DNA of 64,000 nucleotides. Source: Leptolyngbya sp. FACHB-321. GTDB lineage: Bacteria > Cyanobacteriota > Cyanobacteriia > Leptolyngbyales > Leptolyngbyaceae. The stretch lies in the NCBI RefSeq assembly GCF_014695975.1, contig NZ_JACJPI010000064.1, positions 62,001-126,000 of the forward strand, written 5' to 3'. Positions within the stretch are counted from its first letter, which is position 1, and every line of letters begins with the position of its first letter. Position numbers and translations under genes: made by a program. Below the pieces are notes generated by a model. That model did not search any database, was not told where the DNA came from, and was given only the letters and a program-made list of their open reading frames with translations. Shown here one piece after another: positions 18,132 through 26,144 of the stretch.

Positions 18132-19598
18132 ATGGCTAGCTACCCTTCCACACTGATCCCTGAAGGTTGTGAACTGTTTTATGACGAAGTAGTTGCTTTA
18201 CGCAGGCGAGTGGCAGAGCTAGAACATACAGAAGAAACATTGCAGCGATCGCTCAAAGATCTCGCAGATGTCAAATTTGCCCTTGACCAGTCTTCCATCG
18301 TAGCGATCACTGACCCAGCGGGCGTAATTACTTACATTAACAATAAGTTCTGCCAAATTTCAAAGTATGCTCCCTGGGAACTAATTGGAAAAACGCATCA
18401 AGTAATTAATTCTGGCTATCATCCCAAAGAGTTTTTTATGGAAATGTGGAGAACTATTACAAAGGGGCAAGTCTGGCAAGGTGAGGTTAAAAATCGCGCT
18501 AAGGATGGGTCTTATTACTGGGTAGACACCACCATCGTGCCGTTTCTGAGCAAGCCAGGAGAACCCTATCAGTATGTGGCAATTCGCAACGACATTACTG
18601 CGTTTAAAGAGACGAAAGAAGCACTACAACAATTGAACGAGCAGTTGGAAGTCAGAGTCGAGCAACGTACAGCAGAACTACAAGCCTCTCAACAAATTCT
18701 GAAACAACAAGCTGATGATGTGTCTCAAACGTTGCAAGCACTGCAGCAAACCCAGACGCAACTGATCCAGAGTGAAAAGATGTCTAGCTTGGGGCAATTA
18801 GTTGCAGGCGTTGCTCACGAAATCAACAATCCCGTTAATTTTATCTATGGCAATCTAGTTCATGCTGATGAATATACTCAGGATTTGTTGCGTCTTATGG
18901 AACTGTACCAGCAGTACCATCCTCAGCCTCATCCTGCCGTTCAAGCAGAATTAGAAGCAGTTGACCTGAACTTTCTAATTGACGATCTCCCCAAGCTCTT
19001 GAGTTCAATGCGAGTGGGCGCTGATCGCATTCAAAAAATTGTTTTGTCGCTGCGAAACTTCTCCCGCATGGATGAAGCGGAAATGAAAGAAGTTAATTTG
19101 CATGACGGCATTGATAGTACATTAATGATTTTGCAAAGTCGGCTCAAAGCGAAAAGCGATCGACCCAGCATTAACGTCGTCAAGGAATATGGGAACTTAC
19201 CTGGCATTGAATGCTATCCCGGACAATTAAACCAGGTATTTATGAACATCTTGAGTAATGCGATCGATGCCGTAGACGAGTGGTTAGAGCATTGTCTTGA
19301 GCATCCTGAAACCTACACCCCCACCATTACGATCCAGACCAAGTTGCTGAATGATAACCAAGTACAGATCGCGATCGCGGATAATGGCTTCGGTATTCCT
19401 GAGGCAGCGCAACGTCGCTTATTTGATCCTTTCTACACGACCAAGCCAGTTGGCAAGGGAACAGGCATGGGCTTATCAATTAGCTATCAAATCGTGACTG
19501 AAAAACATCAAGGCACATTGAAATGCAAATCTAACCCAAATCAGGGTTCCCAGTTTATTGTCACAATTCCACTGGGTCAAACGGTAAGCGGCACCTAG
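18132..19598 (+). CDS. PAS sensor histidine kinase, soluble
   Basis: A 488-residue cytoplasmic kinase. A short N-terminal coiled coil (20-45) is followed by one PAS domain with PAC (about 48-160, ending VAIRNDITAFKE), a long coiled coil (165-215) and HisKA with GVAHEINNPVNFIYGN (His229). HATPase_c follows with the N-box IlsNAIDAV, DNGFGIP and GKGTGMGLSISYQIV. The H-box with HEINNP and the Phe-Ile-Tyr continuation is the type common in cyanobacterial soluble kinases of the NtrB-like subgroup. There is no transmembrane segment, no receiver and no adjacent regulator, so its partner is encoded elsewhere. No strong ribosome-binding site is visible before the ATG at 18132. Confidence 0.92.
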   Translation: MASYPSTLIPEGCELFYDEVVALRRRVAELEHTEETLQRSLKDLADVKFALDQSSIVAITDPAGVITYINNKFCQISKYAPWELIGKTHQVINSGYHPKEFFMEMWRTITKGQVWQGEVKNRAKDGSYYWVDTTIVPFLSKPGEPYQYVAIRNDITAFKETKEALQQLNEQLEVRVEQRTAELQASQQILKQQADDVSQTLQALQQTQTQLIQSEKMSSLGQLVAGVAHEINNPVNFIYGNLVHADEYTQDLLRLMELYQQYHPQPHPAVQAELEAVDLNFLIDDLPKLLSSMRVGADRIQKIVLSLRNFSRMDEAEMKEVNLHDGIDSTLMILQSRLKAKSDRPSINVVKEYGNLPGIECYPGQLNQVFMNILSNAIDAVDEWLEHCLEHPETYTPTITIQTKLLNDNQVQIAIADNGFGIPEAAQRRLFDPFYTTKPVGKGTGMGLSISYQIVTEKHQGTLKCKSNPNQGSQFIVTIPLGQTVSGT

Positions 19599-19632
19599 AG
19601 CCAAGCCTGAGAGTTAACCAGGAAGTAGAACA

Positions 19633-19674
19633 ATTGAGGTGAGAAGCGATGACACACCCACTCTTCACCTCAAT
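19633..19674. terminator. Hairpin between convergent kinase and metallothionein genes
   Basis: ATTGAGGTGA at 19633-19642 pairs perfectly with TCACCTCAAT at 19665-19674, leaving a 22-base loop. It sits 35 bases after the kinase stop and 155 bases beyond the metallothionein stop. There is no clear T tract, so it could be a weak bidirectional terminator or an mRNA-stabilising stem. Confidence 0.4.
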
Positions 19675-19828
19675 GGCTACGGCAGCAACATCTACTTAAA
19701 CCAGAGCGATTACTATTACAAGCCGTTTCTTCCTAGTTCCCGTGGCAGAAAAAATGTGACGTACAGTAGTTGAAACAAGGCGTTACAGCCTTACCTTTCA
19801 CTCTTTGGTTGATTCTCAATACGAAGCC

Positions 19829-19996
19829 TTAAGCATCGCAGGTGCAACCTGTATGACCACAACCTTGCCCAGCAGGATGACCATTGGCACACGCTTCGCC
19901 ACAGTAGGCTTTGTCATCTTTCATCACTGCATCAGCAACGGAAACAACGCACAGGCAGTTGTCGCAAGCACATTTCATTTGGGTCACAGTAGCCAT
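19829..19996 (-). CDS. smtA: SmtA-type bacterial metallothionein
   Basis: A 55-residue Cys-rich metal-binding protein. It has nine Cys (C9, C11, C14, C16, C32, C36, C46, C51, C53) and two His (H40, H48), the same set and almost the same spacing as the zinc/cadmium metallothionein SmtA of Synechococcus, which binds a four-metal cluster. The motif KCACDNCLC opens the binding region. I choose ATG at 19996 over an upstream in-frame start at 20029 because AAGGTGG lies just before it and the known family starts MxxVTxMKC. A SmtB-like operator lies 40 bases upstream; no smtB gene is adjacent. Role: buffering or detoxifying zinc and related metals. Confidence 0.95.
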   Translation of the reverse strand: MATVTQMKCACDNCLCVVSVADAVMKDDKAYCGEACANGHPAGQGCGHTGCTCDA

Positions 19997-20029
19997 AGTT
20001 TCCACCTTGTTTGGTATACCGATCACCAT

Positions 20030-20055
20030 AACATATGAGCAACTATTCAGATATT
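20030..20055. promoter_or_regulatory. Candidate SmtB/ArsR-type operator of the metallothionein gene
   Basis: TGAG (20036-20039) and TTCA (20046-20049) are separated by six bases, one mismatch from the ArsR/SmtB consensus TGAA-N6-TTCA, and are followed by GATATT as in the Synechococcus smt operator-promoter. It lies 34-59 bases upstream of the smtA start. A zinc-released repressor would be expected to bind here (inference from the known smt system). Confidence 0.6.
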
Positions 20056-20116
20056 AGTTAAAGTGTTCTTTTACACTGTGCCTTGTTGCTGTTGCTTCGT
20101 TGCTCCGAACCAGCAC

Positions 20117-20836
20117 TCAGGCTGCCAGCAGTTGGCTGATTTCCTGTGGGGCAAGGTGTGGATGCACAACACCACCATCTTTAAACCAAATCACTCGATT
20201 CGTTCGGCGCGCTACATCTGCTTCGTGTGTCACCATCACAACGGTCATACCACTAGCGTTTAGCTCAGTAAAGATATTGAGAATTTCTACAGTAGTGTGC
20301 GAGTCTAAAGCACCTGTTGGTTCATCTGCCAGCAGTAGCACAGGACGGTTGACGATCGCCCGTGCAATCGCGACCCGTTGCTGTTGACCACCTGATAGCT
20401 CAAACGGTTTGTTGTTCATGCGGTTTGCCAACCCAACGCGGGTCAGTGCTTCGACAGCACGATCGCGGCGTTCACGCTCGGCTACACTGGCATACACCAT
20501 CGGCAGCATGACGTTTTCGATCGCCGATAGCTGCGGCAACAGATGAAACTGTTGAAACACAAACCCCAGCTTACGATTCCGCACATGAGCCAGAGCCGTA
20601 TCGTCTAGTTGGGCAACGTCTTCACCATCGAGATAGTAGCGCCCACGTGTCGGTCGATCGAGGCAACCAATCACGTTCATCATGGTGGACTTACCTGAAC
20701 CAGATGCCCCCATAATGGCGCAGTATTCGCCCTGTTCGACAACTAGATCAACGCCCGCAAGCGCCTGCACTTCTGTTTCGCCAGAACCGTAGATTTTGTA
20801 AATGTCTTCGAGGCGAATGATGGTGGAAGTAGGCAT
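20117..20836 (-). CDS. ABC transporter ATPase, MacB/LolD type
   Basis: A 239-residue ATP-binding subunit with Walker A GASGSGKST (about residues 39-47), the Q-loop in FVFQQFHLLP, the signature LSGGQQQRVAIARA, Walker B LLLADEPTGALD and the H-loop VMVTHE. This is the subtype that drives MacB/LolD-like mechanotransmission exporters rather than importers. It is the last of four same-strand genes: regulator (23925), HlyD-type adaptor (22475), FtsX-like permease (21117) and this ATPase. The 280-base gap before it is filled with purine-rich repeat DNA. Substrate unknown; related cyanobacterial sets (DevBCA) export glycolipids, others export drugs or peptides. Confidence 0.92.
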   Translation of the reverse strand: MPTSTIIRLEDIYKIYGSGETEVQALAGVDLVVEQGEYCAIMGASGSGKSTMMNVIGCLDRPTRGRYYLDGEDVAQLDDTALAHVRNRKLGFVFQQFHLLPQLSAIENVMLPMVYASVAERERRDRAVEALTRVGLANRMNNKPFELSGGQQQRVAIARAIVNRPVLLLADEPTGALDSHTTVEILNIFTELNASGMTVVMVTHEADVARRTNRVIWFKDGGVVHPHLAPQEISQLLAA

Positions 20837-20935
20837 GGGGAGGGGGAGAGGAGTGAAGGGGTAGGAGGGTCAGAAAGGTAGGGGGAGAGGGGTGAAGGGG
20901 TAGTAAGGATGCAGGGGAAGCAGAGGGAGAAAGGA
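20837..20935. repeat. Purine-rich minisatellite-like repeat
   Basis: G/A-rich sequence with two near-identical copies of a ~23-base unit (GGGGGAGAGGRGTGAAGGGG followed by TAG), one starting near 20842 and one near 20881, then GAAGCAGAGGGAGAAAGG. It starts at the ATPase gene's start codon and belongs to the same repeat family as 22360-22470 and 49797-49920. Confidence 0.7.
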
Positions 20936-21059
20936 TAAAGTATGAAGGATGAAAGAGTAGTTGGAGTTAGCTCTGGCTTCTGGCTTTATCGACGTTTCGG
21001 CTGAATTCAACGTTGCAACCTGATGCTCTAAGAAACCGGATTTATGGCTCTTAACTCCT

Positions 21060-21116
21060 AATCCCGCTCTTTAGCCTTTAGCCTTCCGCCTTCTGCCTTT
21101 TGCCTTTTGCCTTCTA
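21060..21116. repeat. Pyrimidine-rich repeat downstream of permease gene
   Basis: Tandem GCCTTT and GCCTTCTGCC units (for example TTTAGCCTTTAGCCTTCCGCC). Together with 20837-20935 it fills the gap between permease and ATPase genes, so transcription of the ATPase has to cross about 280 bases of repeat DNA. Confidence 0.65.
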
Positions 21117-22334
21117 TCAAGTGCTTCTCAACGCGACGATCGGGTCGAGTTTCGCGGCTTGGCGGGCAGGAACGACACCAAAGAATAAGCCGATACCGCC
21201 GGAGACACCGACTGCAAGGGCGATCGCAACGGGTGAAACGCTTGCTTTGAGGGGAGTAACGGCACCAACGGCGAGAATACCGCCGACGCCGATCGTGGTG
21301 CCTAGTAAACCACCAGCCGCCGAGAGCAGTACTGCTTCAATAATGAACTGAATCAGGATGTCTTGCTGCGAGGCACCGATCGCCTTGCGTAAGCCAATTT
21401 CTTGGGTACGCTCCGTGACAGAGACAAGCATAATATTCATAATGCCAATGCCGCCGACCAGTAGAGAAATACCTGCGATCGCTGCCAGCATTGCCGTTAG
21501 CCCGCCTGTAATGGTGCCTACAATACGCAGCACGTCCTTTTGCGTTTGCACCGTAAAGTCATCTTGATCAGTAATTTTGTGCCGCAGCCGCAGTAAGTTT
21601 GACACCTGAAATTCGGCTGCTCCCACGCTGGCTTTATCTTTGGCAGAGAGCGAGATAAAACTTAAGTCCAAGCCATAGGGGGAATTGCGTCCCGTCAGGC
21701 GGCTTGCTTGAGTAGTCAGCGGTATGTATGCCGCATCATCCTGGTTGCTGCCCAAAAACGCACCTTTTGCCTGCAACACACCAATTACCTGAAAACTGAT
21801 GCCGCCAATGCGAAGCTGCTGTCCGATCGGGTCTTTGTTGCCAAAGAAACGAGTAGCCATATCAGCTCCTAGCGCCACGACCTGCTTGCTACCATCCACA
21901 TCTTGCTGCGTCAAAAAGCGTCCTTTTGCCATGTCAAAGCTCCGCACTACCAGAAACTCTGGTGTCGTACCCACGACCAAGGAATTGCTGTTGAGATTAC
22001 GATAGACCACTGGCAACTGGCTCTGGCGTTGAGCAGCCACTTCTGCCACAGAAGGTACTTGAGCCGCGATCGCCTTTGCATCCTCCCAAACCAACGTGCG
22101 CGGCATATCATAGCTTCGATTCCTGGCTTCGCCGCTACCCGGTGTAACAAACAAGACGTTGGGTCCCAGCGATTCAAACTGTTCTGATGCCAGCTTTTGG
22201 GCACCCTGCCCAATGCCGACCATCGCAATCACCGACGCATTGCCAATAATGATGCCCAGCATCGTCAACGTACTACGTAACTTATTTGCAGTCAGCGTTT
22301 TGACTGCCATTTTGCCGCTTTCGAGTAAGTCCAT
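21117..22334 (-). CDS. ABC transporter permease, MacB/FtsX type
   Basis: A 405-residue membrane subunit with the MacB topology. One N-terminal TM (about 21-42, LGIIIGNASVIAMVGIGQGA) is followed by a large periplasmic MacB_PCD domain (about 45-245) and the FtsX domain with three TM helices (about 280-305, 330-360, 370-395). The cytoplasmic loop has the typical RTQEIGLRKAIGASQQDIL coupling helix. It works with the ATPase at 20117 and the adaptor at 22475 as a tripartite exporter. It is preceded by a 140-base gap containing a 34-bp repeat core. ATG at 22334. Confidence 0.92.
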   Translation of the reverse strand: MDLLESGKMAVKTLTANKLRSTLTMLGIIIGNASVIAMVGIGQGAQKLASEQFESLGPNVLFVTPGSGEARNRSYDMPRTLVWEDAKAIAAQVPSVAEVAAQRQSQLPVVYRNLNSNSLVVGTTPEFLVVRSFDMAKGRFLTQQDVDGSKQVVALGADMATRFFGNKDPIGQQLRIGGISFQVIGVLQAKGAFLGSNQDDAAYIPLTTQASRLTGRNSPYGLDLSFISLSAKDKASVGAAEFQVSNLLRLRHKITDQDDFTVQTQKDVLRIVGTITGGLTAMLAAIAGISLLVGGIGIMNIMLVSVTERTQEIGLRKAIGASQQDILIQFIIEAVLLSAAGGLLGTTIGVGGILAVGAVTPLKASVSPVAIALAVGVSGGIGLFFGVVPARQAAKLDPIVALRST

Positions 22335-22359
22335 TGGAAGAACGAATGAAGGGGTGAGG

Positions 22360-22470
22360 AGAGAGGAGTGAGGAGGAAAGAGGGAGGGGGTAGAAGGCAG
22401 AAGGCAGAGGGCAGAAGGCAGAACTAATAAGCAAAACTTCCTCTGCTTCCCCTGCTCACCTGCCTCCCCG
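22360..22470 (+). repeat. Purine/pyrimidine hairpin repeat between adaptor and permease genes
   Basis: Tandem GAAGGCAGA units run into the core GGCAGAACTAATAAGCAAAA then CTTCCTCTGCTTCC (22417-22450) and a CT-rich tail. Purine-rich left and pyrimidine-rich right arms can pair imperfectly around the AT-rich centre, giving a long hairpin. The 34-base core recurs, perfectly conserved and inverted, at 49831-49864. Confidence 0.7.
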
Positions 22471-22474
22471 CGCC

Positions 22475-23824
22475 CTAATTCTTCTGGTTCACACCCTTCG
22501 TAATGTTTTCCAGCTTCTGACCTTCGGGTAGTTCGACAAAAACCTGATTGCCAGCCTGAATGCCGCTAAGGATTTGGGTTTCGTTACCGATCGTGGAACC
22601 AACTGTCACCAATTGGAACCTGGGCTTGTTTTGGGCATCAGGGACAAGTACACCTGTTTGTCCTTTATCTGTGACGATCGCCACGGTAGGTACAATTAGT
22701 GCTTGCGGGATAGGCTTGCCAAAGAAGGTAAGGTCAATATCCTTCATGCCCGATCGCAGTAAGTCTTTACCAGAATTTAGCCCGACCCAGACAGCAAACG
22801 TCACAACACCTCGTTGCGAAGCGTCTTCTTCAGCTTTGGGAGAAATCCGCTGTACAGTGCCCTTAAACGATTGGTCAGGATATGCCCCTGCCCGAATTTC
22901 AACCGTTTGCCCCAGCCGAATCTGAGCAATGTCCACTTCAGGCACCTTAGCTTTGATCTCCAGGTCACTGGCAAGGTTGGCGACGTAGGTCGCTGAAGAC
23001 GTGCTAGAGGCAAAGCTAGTCGGTGCAACAAACGCACCCACTTCTGCGCCCGTCTGTGTGATGACACCATCAAACGGAGCCACAATCACCGCATCCTCTA
23101 GCTGAACACCAATCCGATCGAGACTCGCCTGAGCGGCTGCCACTTGCGCTGCTGCTTGCTGAACTTCTTGAATGCGAGAACCGTTTCGTTGCTGATTAAG
23201 TTGCTGCACGAGGTTGTTGTAGCCCGCTTGAGCCTGCTCCACATTTGCTCTGGCGCTCCGTTCTTCGTTCAGCACTTCATCAAGTCGATCACGACTAATC
23301 GCGCCTTCGGCTGAAAGTGCCTGGTTGCGCTGCGATCGCTGCAAAGCCAGATCTAGCCGTGTTTGGGCAGCGGCAATTTGCGCCCTTGCCTGGGTAGCGC
23401 TTGCTTCTGCCTGGCTGATCGCTTCGGGGCGGCTACCTGCACGTAACAAGGAGAGATTTGCTTGTGCTTTGGCAAGTTCTGCCTGCGCCTGAGCACGATC
23501 GGCTTGTAGTTCTCTTGTTTCCATTCGTGCTATAACCTGCCCTTTTCTAACGCGATCGCCCCGCTGCACCAGCAACGCTTCTAGCCGCCCCGCCGTTTTC
23601 GGGTTCAAGTTCAGTTCTTTCACTGCCTGCACTTCACCGCTGGCAGTAATGCGCGCCGTAATATCTTTTGCTTGTACAGGTACAGTCAGTTGGCTGATGG
23701 ACTGCTTAGGAGCGGCATTGCGTGCCAGTGGCACAGCTACCGCAGAAACGCCAACAACACCCGCTACTACCAGTCCTATTAGCCAGGGAGTGCTTTTGGC
23801 TTTACCAACAAGAGGAAGTTGCAT
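22475..23824 (-). CDS. HlyD/MacA-family periplasmic adaptor protein
   Basis: A membrane-fusion protein of 449 residues. After a basic N-terminus there is one TM anchor (about 13-33, WLIGLVVAGVVGVSAVAVPL), then a biotinyl-lipoyl half (GEVQAVKELNLNPKTAGRLE, with VQRGDRVRKGQVIARMET), a long alpha-helical hairpin rich in Gln/Ala (about 100-235), the second lipoyl half (VIVAPFDGVITQT) and beta-barrel and membrane-proximal domains. I prefer ATG at 23824 to the longer frame from 23875, which begins with a non-ATG codon and a poor leader. It links the MacB-type permease (21117) to an outer-membrane exit duct, which is not encoded here. Confidence 0.9.
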   Translation of the reverse strand: MQLPLVGKAKSTPWLIGLVVAGVVGVSAVAVPLARNAAPKQSISQLTVPVQAKDITARITASGEVQAVKELNLNPKTAGRLEALLVQRGDRVRKGQVIARMETRELQADRAQAQAELAKAQANLSLLRAGSRPEAISQAEASATQARAQIAAAQTRLDLALQRSQRNQALSAEGAISRDRLDEVLNEERSARANVEQAQAGYNNLVQQLNQQRNGSRIQEVQQAAAQVAAAQASLDRIGVQLEDAVIVAPFDGVITQTGAEVGAFVAPTSFASSTSSATYVANLASDLEIKAKVPEVDIAQIRLGQTVEIRAGAYPDQSFKGTVQRISPKAEEDASQRGVVTFAVWVGLNSGKDLLRSGMKDIDLTFFGKPIPQALIVPTVAIVTDKGQTGVLVPDAQNKPRFQLVTVGSTIGNETQILSGIQAGNQVFVELPEGQKLENITKGVNQKN

Positions 23825-23924
23825 AGGGAAAGAGAATCTGTAGATAGAGCGTGAACAGAGCAATGAGAGAATCAAAAATAAAGCCGTTGTCTATTGAAGC
23901 AGCGGGGCACATAAAGTTCGGGCG

Positions 23925-24506
23925 CTAACCAACCTGGGTAGGGCTATCTGTTGCTGTTGGCATCACCTGAGACGTATGCTGCTGCTCCCATCGCTCCATC
24001 ATGAGCGGCAGTTCTTGCTCTAGAAAGGCATGAACCGCGTGCATTTCTTCAAGACGTTGGCGCAATGGCGGTGCGCTGTCATCAATCAACTTCAACCCCT
24101 GTTCAGCAATTTGACGAAACGTTTTGATCTGCGTGATGCGTTGCTTCGTCAACTCAGCCCAGGCATTGGGCTTAATGCGAAAATAATCTCGCCGCTTGCC
24201 AGGCAGACTGGTGCGTTCAATTAACCCCAGTTGCGTAAGTAGACGTGTCATGGTGCTAATTGAGCCTTTGCTCGCTTGCAAAACAGTGGCTAATTCACCC
24301 GGCGATTGGTGTGGCGGGTTAGAAATGAGCAACCAGCCTAGAATGCGCCCTGCCATGCGTGGCAAACCGACTAGCTCAAACGAAAGCCCAACCGTTTCAA
24401 TGAACTGCTGCTGCTCAAAGGGCGGAAACTCAAACGGCAGAGGTTCAAGCAGTGGCTCAGGTTTCATCAGGCTTGGGTCAGTGTTTGGCAAGGATGCTGC
24501 ACTCAT
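23925..24506 (-). CDS. GbsR/MarR-family winged-helix transcription regulator
   Basis: A ~193-residue regulator with a winged helix of the GbsR type (about 60-120): GRILGWLLISNPPHQSPGELA, the recognition helix ASKGSISTMTRLLTQLGLI and the wing LPGKRRDYFRI. A C-terminal helical dimerisation region follows. It is 100 bases upstream of the HlyD-family gene on the same strand and heads a four-gene efflux cluster, so it probably controls that cluster. A perfect 7-bp palindrome with a 4-base spacer lies at 24528-24545, just before the start. ATG at 24506 is chosen; an in-frame GTG at 24512 is also possible. No Shine-Dalgarno sequence is evident. Confidence 0.88.
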   Translation of the reverse strand: MSAASLPNTDPSLMKPEPLLEPLPFEFPPFEQQQFIETVGLSFELVGLPRMAGRILGWLLISNPPHQSPGELATVLQASKGSISTMTRLLTQLGLIERTSLPGKRRDYFRIKPNAWAELTKQRITQIKTFRQIAEQGLKLIDDSAPPLRQRLEEMHAVHAFLEQELPLMMERWEQQHTSQVMPTATDSPTQVG

Positions 24507-24527
24507 AGCCACAAGCTAACACATTAA

Positions 24528-24545
24528 GTTCAGTCATTACTGAAC
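24528..24545. promoter_or_regulatory. Palindrome GTTCAGT-N4-ACTGAAC before the GbsR-type gene
   Basis: GTTCAGT (24528-24534) and ACTGAAC (24539-24545) are perfect inverted arms around CATT, 22 bases upstream of the regulator's ATG. The position overlaps the expected core promoter, so autorepression is the simplest reading (inference). Confidence 0.55.
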
Positions 24546-24952
24546 AGTTAGAAATAACTGGCACGTTTTAGAATGCCGCAGCGATCACCAAAGGTCACGC
24601 TGCTTCCTATAGGACCCTGATGTAACGACAAGTGAAGACCGTTGTATTGATATTGTCAGGTACTGCAGACGGTTGGTTGTAACCCCCTTCTGTTAGAGGT
24701 TTCAGCATCTTTAGATAGATTGCAACGCCTTACTTTTGAGTATGATGAAATCTATTCATCTTGCTGCTAGTCGATCGCCCATGTTAAGACTGAGTTCTCT
24801 ATGTCCAACGCGTCCGTCCTGGAAGCGTTTGACTTGAGCACTCTTTAGAAAGAACCGAAAGAACTGTCCATTCGATGCTTTTTTTGTAAACATTGCCCAA
24901 ACCTTTCGGATTAGTCCACCGCTTCGATGCATTCAGTACAATATGCTGACCG
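24546..24952. other. Divergent intergenic region, regulator and Pro/Ser-rich protein
   Basis: About 400 bases between the leftward efflux regulator and the rightward gene at 24953. Apart from the palindrome at its left edge I see no small gene, terminator or repeat. Promoters for both directions must lie here. Confidence 0.35.
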
Positions 24953-26134
24953 ATGCCATGGAGCGCTCAGACTGAGTTAAAGCCTATGAGTCCTTCGCCT
25001 GACCGTTTCCCCCAATCCTCCAAGCCTCCCTTGCCTGACGAAACTACTCCCACTCCAGAACAGCCCTCTGCTGCTGATCCGACATCAGCGGCTGCCTCTA
25101 GGTCTAACGAAGCCAGCATTGATCGCACCTCTACCTCAGGGTCTGATGAGGCATCTGCCACGGCTGCATCTGACACATCGCCGTTAGTACCCAAGCGACC
25201 GTTAATGCGTCCCGTGAGCCGTCCACAGCCACCAGCAACACCACCCGTTGCTCAAAAGCCTGTAGAGGTTACGGCTGTGCCATCCAAGCCTGAGGTGCCA
25301 CCAGTAGTTGAGAGTAGCCCTGCGGCAGCGCCCGAAGCGCTTGCTGGAGATGCCTTGATTCGACAGCAGCCTATTCCACCACCTAGCGAACCGAAGCAAT
25401 ATCGTGCGATCGGGCTAGTGCGGGGTCGGTACACTCCGACTGACGAGCAGTTTACTCGTGGTGCAATGCTGACGAGTGATGGCACAGAAGTGGAAGCGGT
25501 GCTACTGGGACGTGTGATGAGCCTGGTGCGAAACCATCTAGATTTAGAACAACAGCATCTCTGGGTCGTTTATCCCCGCACTCGTGAAATGCGGCAGGAC
25601 TTACACGTACAAATTGTCGGCGTTTGGGAACCAGAGAAGCTAAATAAAGAGGGTGAAGATGCGTCTGAGCTAGAAACCTCGCCTCAAGCAGCACCCGCTA
25701 GCAGTACCCCTGAAGACTCAGGGTTTGACGAAAACTACTTCTCGATTCGGGGTGAAGTAGTGTTTTACTCTGCTGAAGAGCAGCAGATTGTGGTGAAAAT
25801 CCAGCAAGCTCCCCGCAAGACAGCCGATCGTGAAAAAGCCTTCAAACTACGCTTAGACGGTGTTTTAAGCAGCCCTAAAGCACTTGGTTATTTTTGGGAT
25901 CTTCAGGTCGAACGGCGTGGTGCTGCTCTAGTGGTCACAAGTGGCACTCCGATCGGGTTGGTGCCACCGAAGAAAAAGACTGCCAGTGCCGGATTCAAAC
26001 GTGCAGGCGATCGTCGTCCGCCACAACGCAAAACACGCCCTGTCGGCGCCAAAAGTGCTGCACCGGCTGGCGCACCGCGTCGGGAGCCATTGCCAAAACC
26101 AGTCAAGCGTGCTGAACCAGCCAGCGAAGGCTAA
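24953..26134 (+). CDS. Cyanobacterial-type protein with Pro/Ala/Ser-rich N-terminus, unknown function
   Basis: A 393-residue protein. Residues 1-145 are low complexity (Pro, Ala, Ser, Thr, Glu) and probably disordered. A folded part begins at about 148 (YRAIGLVRGRYTPTDEQFTR) and contains LLGRVMSLVRNHLDLEQQHLWVVYPR and, after an acidic linker (about 235-255), FSIRGEVVFYSAEEQQIVVKI and FKLRLDG...FWDLQVERRG. The C-terminal ~65 residues are basic with Pro/Arg/Lys (PPKKKTASAGFKRAGDRRPPQ), which suggests nucleic-acid or ribosome binding. I recall this architecture as conserved in cyanobacteria but know no function. ATG at 24986 is an alternative start. It converges with the DUF39 gene 10 bases away. 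Confidence 0.75.
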   Translation: MPWSAQTELKPMSPSPDRFPQSSKPPLPDETTPTPEQPSAADPTSAAASRSNEASIDRTSTSGSDEASATAASDTSPLVPKRPLMRPVSRPQPPATPPVAQKPVEVTAVPSKPEVPPVVESSPAAAPEALAGDALIRQQPIPPPSEPKQYRAIGLVRGRYTPTDEQFTRGAMLTSDGTEVEAVLLGRVMSLVRNHLDLEQQHLWVVYPRTREMRQDLHVQIVGVWEPEKLNKEGEDASELETSPQAAPASSTPEDSGFDENYFSIRGEVVFYSAEEQQIVVKIQQAPRKTADREKAFKLRLDGVLSSPKALGYFWDLQVERRGAALVVTSGTPIGLVPPKKKTASAGFKRAGDRRPPQRKTRPVGAKSAAPAGAPRREPLPKPVKRAEPASEG

Positions 26135-26144
26135 TAGAACCAAC

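Noticed and set aside
20990-21045. Possible fourth MITE-like fragment (GTTTCGGCTGAATTCAACG, AAGAAACCGG)
   Set aside because: Similarity to copy B is limited to short GTTTCGG and AAACCGG motifs. Neither terminal AAGTAG...AATTA sequence is present.
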